Positions 5,927 through 7,097 of a stretch of DNA of 7,097 bases are shown here, one piece after another. Both the position numbers and the translations under genes were made by a program. Positions within the stretch are counted from its first letter, which is position 1; every line of letters starts with the position of its first letter. The stretch comes from Anaerolineaceae bacterium (GTDB lineage: Bacteria; Chloroflexota; Anaerolineae; Anaerolineales; Anaerolineaceae). A model generated the notes under the pieces. That model did not search any database, was not told where the DNA came from, and saw only the letters and a program-made list of their open reading frames with translations. Location of the stretch: NCBI GenBank assembly GCA_028714615.1, contig JAQTMA010000211.1:1-7097 (forward strand), written 5' to 3'.

Positions 5927-7097
5927 CTATCCTATCGATTTGGGTAAACGAATCAAGCGCATCCAGCGAAATGTAACCCAAACATATCCAGCTGCTAGGA
6001 GAATCTCACTTATTACATATACATATGCGACTGCTATTACGCCCAGGATGGGTATCAATATAATATTAAGTAATATATTTATACCCGCTGAGACGATTTG
6101 GGGCAGTAGGCGATGTTTTTGCCACCCAGAAGCTACTAGAACAACCACACAACCAAACTCGATCGATTTAAGAAATAAGATCGGGCTGAGGATTGCGATC
6201 AGGTGAGAAGAGGCGAGGTATTGCTGTCCAAGCAGAATAGATGTCATGGGACGACTCGCCAACAAAATACCTAGTCCCAATGTTAATCCCAACATTGCAA
6301 AACCACCAAACATTTTTTTTAGATTATGCTGAAGGTGTAGGCTTTGGGCATTAATTTGGCGGGAAATCACGGGCAGCATAACTGAATAAAACGCGCTCGG
6401 AATCACGAACAATGCATTTATCAGCCCGGATGCAGGAGAGTACGTCCCAACCAATACGCGGTTGCCACTGATCAATGCCAGCAATGAAACATCAGCTTGG
6501 AGGTAGATGGCTGAAAGTAGATCGGAGAAGCCGTAAGGCACCGACTGCGTAAAATTCCGAACTAGATAGGAGGTTTTTATCGTAAATATTGGAGGATGTA
6601 AGCGCATACTAATGGCCGCCAGTGAAATGAGTGTGGCAAACCACCGGGCGCCTGCAAACAGGATCGGGTTTTGAACTCCAACGAGGATAATGCAGACGGC
6701 ACCCATCAACCGGCCTCCGCGGGATAACAGTACAAATCCTGAGGCTTCTTTAAAACGGTTCATTGCATTCAAGGCGGCGATTTGGACAGTAAACAGGCCT
6801 TCACTAAATACATCCAAGCAACTGATCATCGTCAATCCCCTGAGATAGGTGCCCGGTTGAACCTGTGGGAGAACGGTCACTAGGCCGATTATCCAGACAA
6901 TGCCGAGAATGGTTTTGGTAAGCAGGGTTGGTGCCACTAGCGAGATTGGATTCAGGTCCAGAGAACAATGACGTAGCAGCCAGGTATCCAGGCCCCAGTT
7001 GAAGAGGAACGATGATAATCCAGCAATTGCATAAGTGCCCGCGAAAAGGCCATATCCTCCAGGAGATAAGGTCCGCGCCAGCAAAAGGGCGTAAACC
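5927..7097 (-). CDS. Wzx-type oligosaccharide flippase (5' partial)
   Basis: The frame is open to the right window edge, so the N-terminus is missing; 389 residues are visible, ending in TAG at 5927-5929. The visible start, VYALLLARTLSPGGYGLF, matches the end of helix 1 and the A-R-x-L-x-P-x-x-Y-G-L-F signature of the polysaccharide biosynthesis / MATE-like flippase superfamily (PF01943/PF13440 type). About 11 further hydrophobic spans can be made out, with a conserved-looking central segment QSVPYGFSDLLSAIYLQAD. Full members have 12-14 helices and 400-500 residues, so probably only some tens of residues are missing. It should move lipid-linked repeat units from the cytoplasmic to the outer face of the membrane. 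It is the first gene of the visible minus-strand set, 87 nt before the pyruvyl transferase gene. GC falls from 58% (6661-6720) to 35% (6061-6120) along the gene. TTG 7082-7084 is an internal leucine, not a start. Confidence 0.88.
   Translation of the reverse strand, partial: VYALLLARTLSPGGYGLFAGTYAIAGLSSFLFNWGLDTWLLRHCSLDLNPISLVAPTLLTKTILGIVWIIGLVTVLPQVQPGTYLRGLTMISCLDVFSEGLFTVQIAALNAMNRFKEASGFVLLSRGGRLMGAVCIILVGVQNPILFAGARWFATLISLAAISMRLHPPIFTIKTSYLVRNFTQSVPYGFSDLLSAIYLQADVSLLALISGNRVLVGTYSPASGLINALFVIPSAFYSVMLPVISRQINAQSLHLQHNLKKMFGGFAMLGLTLGLGILLASRPMTSILLGQQYLASSHLIAILSPILFLKSIEFGCVVVLVASGWQKHRLLPQIVSAGINILLNIILIPILGVIAVAYVYVISEILLAAGYVWVTFRWMRLIRLPKSIG

Noticed and set aside
5860..5945. 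Imperfect repeats and weak stems between the flippase and pyruvyl transferase genes (for example GATAATGGACACTATC, and a TACAAT-like -10 on the minus strand)
   Set aside because: The stems are short with mismatches and no T run, and no good -35 fits the TACAAT, so neither a terminator nor a promoter can be supported.
5883..6206. Plus-strand frame of 107 codons opposite the 3' end of the flippase gene
   Set aside because: It is antisense to a clear membrane-protein gene, and I see no domain or convincing ribosome binding site.

Overview
The window looks like a stretch of a bacterial chromosome at the edge of an extracellular polysaccharide (EPS/capsule) locus. A Chloroflexota host, perhaps Anaerolineae, is my best guess. 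It rests on the LuxR-HTH/transmembrane/Kelch architecture at the left end and the general style of the secreted proteins. This is inference, because no rRNA or marker gene is present. I see no RNA gene, CRISPR array, insertion sequence or phage gene.

Layout. (1) Positions 1-1233, plus strand: the 3' part of a gene joining the last half of a LuxR/GerE helix-turn-helix to one membrane span and a six-bladed Kelch propeller; its 5' end lies outside the window. (2) 1234-1363: a short gap with a strong 16-bp terminator hairpin serving this gene and the convergent next one. (3) 1364-2806, minus: a secreted protein built of four tandem beta-rich repeats of about 110 residues. (4) 2807-2938: a divergent promoter region with a bulged inverted repeat and a small hairpin. 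(5) 2939-3376, plus: a small lipoprotein with a carboxypeptidase-regulatory-like beta-sandwich domain. (6) 3385-7097, minus, read right to left: a Wzx-type flippase (5' end cut by the window edge), a polysaccharide pyruvyl transferase family protein, and a GT4 glycosyltransferase. The last two overlap by 8 nt.

How they may work together. The minus-strand trio is a normal part of a Wzx/Wzy-type pathway: sugar transfer to a lipid-linked repeat unit, possible ketal-pyruvate decoration, and flipping across the membrane. The secreted repeat protein and the lipoprotein would act outside the membrane. The HTH-TM-Kelch protein could be a membrane-bound one-component regulator that senses an extracytoplasmic ligand. 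A link between it and the surface genes is only suggested by adjacency.

Base composition is uneven. Counted 60-base lines range from 60-65% GC in the HTH-coding part (1-120) and 58% in the 5' part of the flippase gene (6661-6720) to 37% in the propeller (661-720) and 32% in the pyruvyl transferase gene (5221-5280). This fits the mosaic character usual for surface polysaccharide loci. The most unusual item is the HTH-TM-Kelch fusion. I did not find convincing evidence of a wholly new system.
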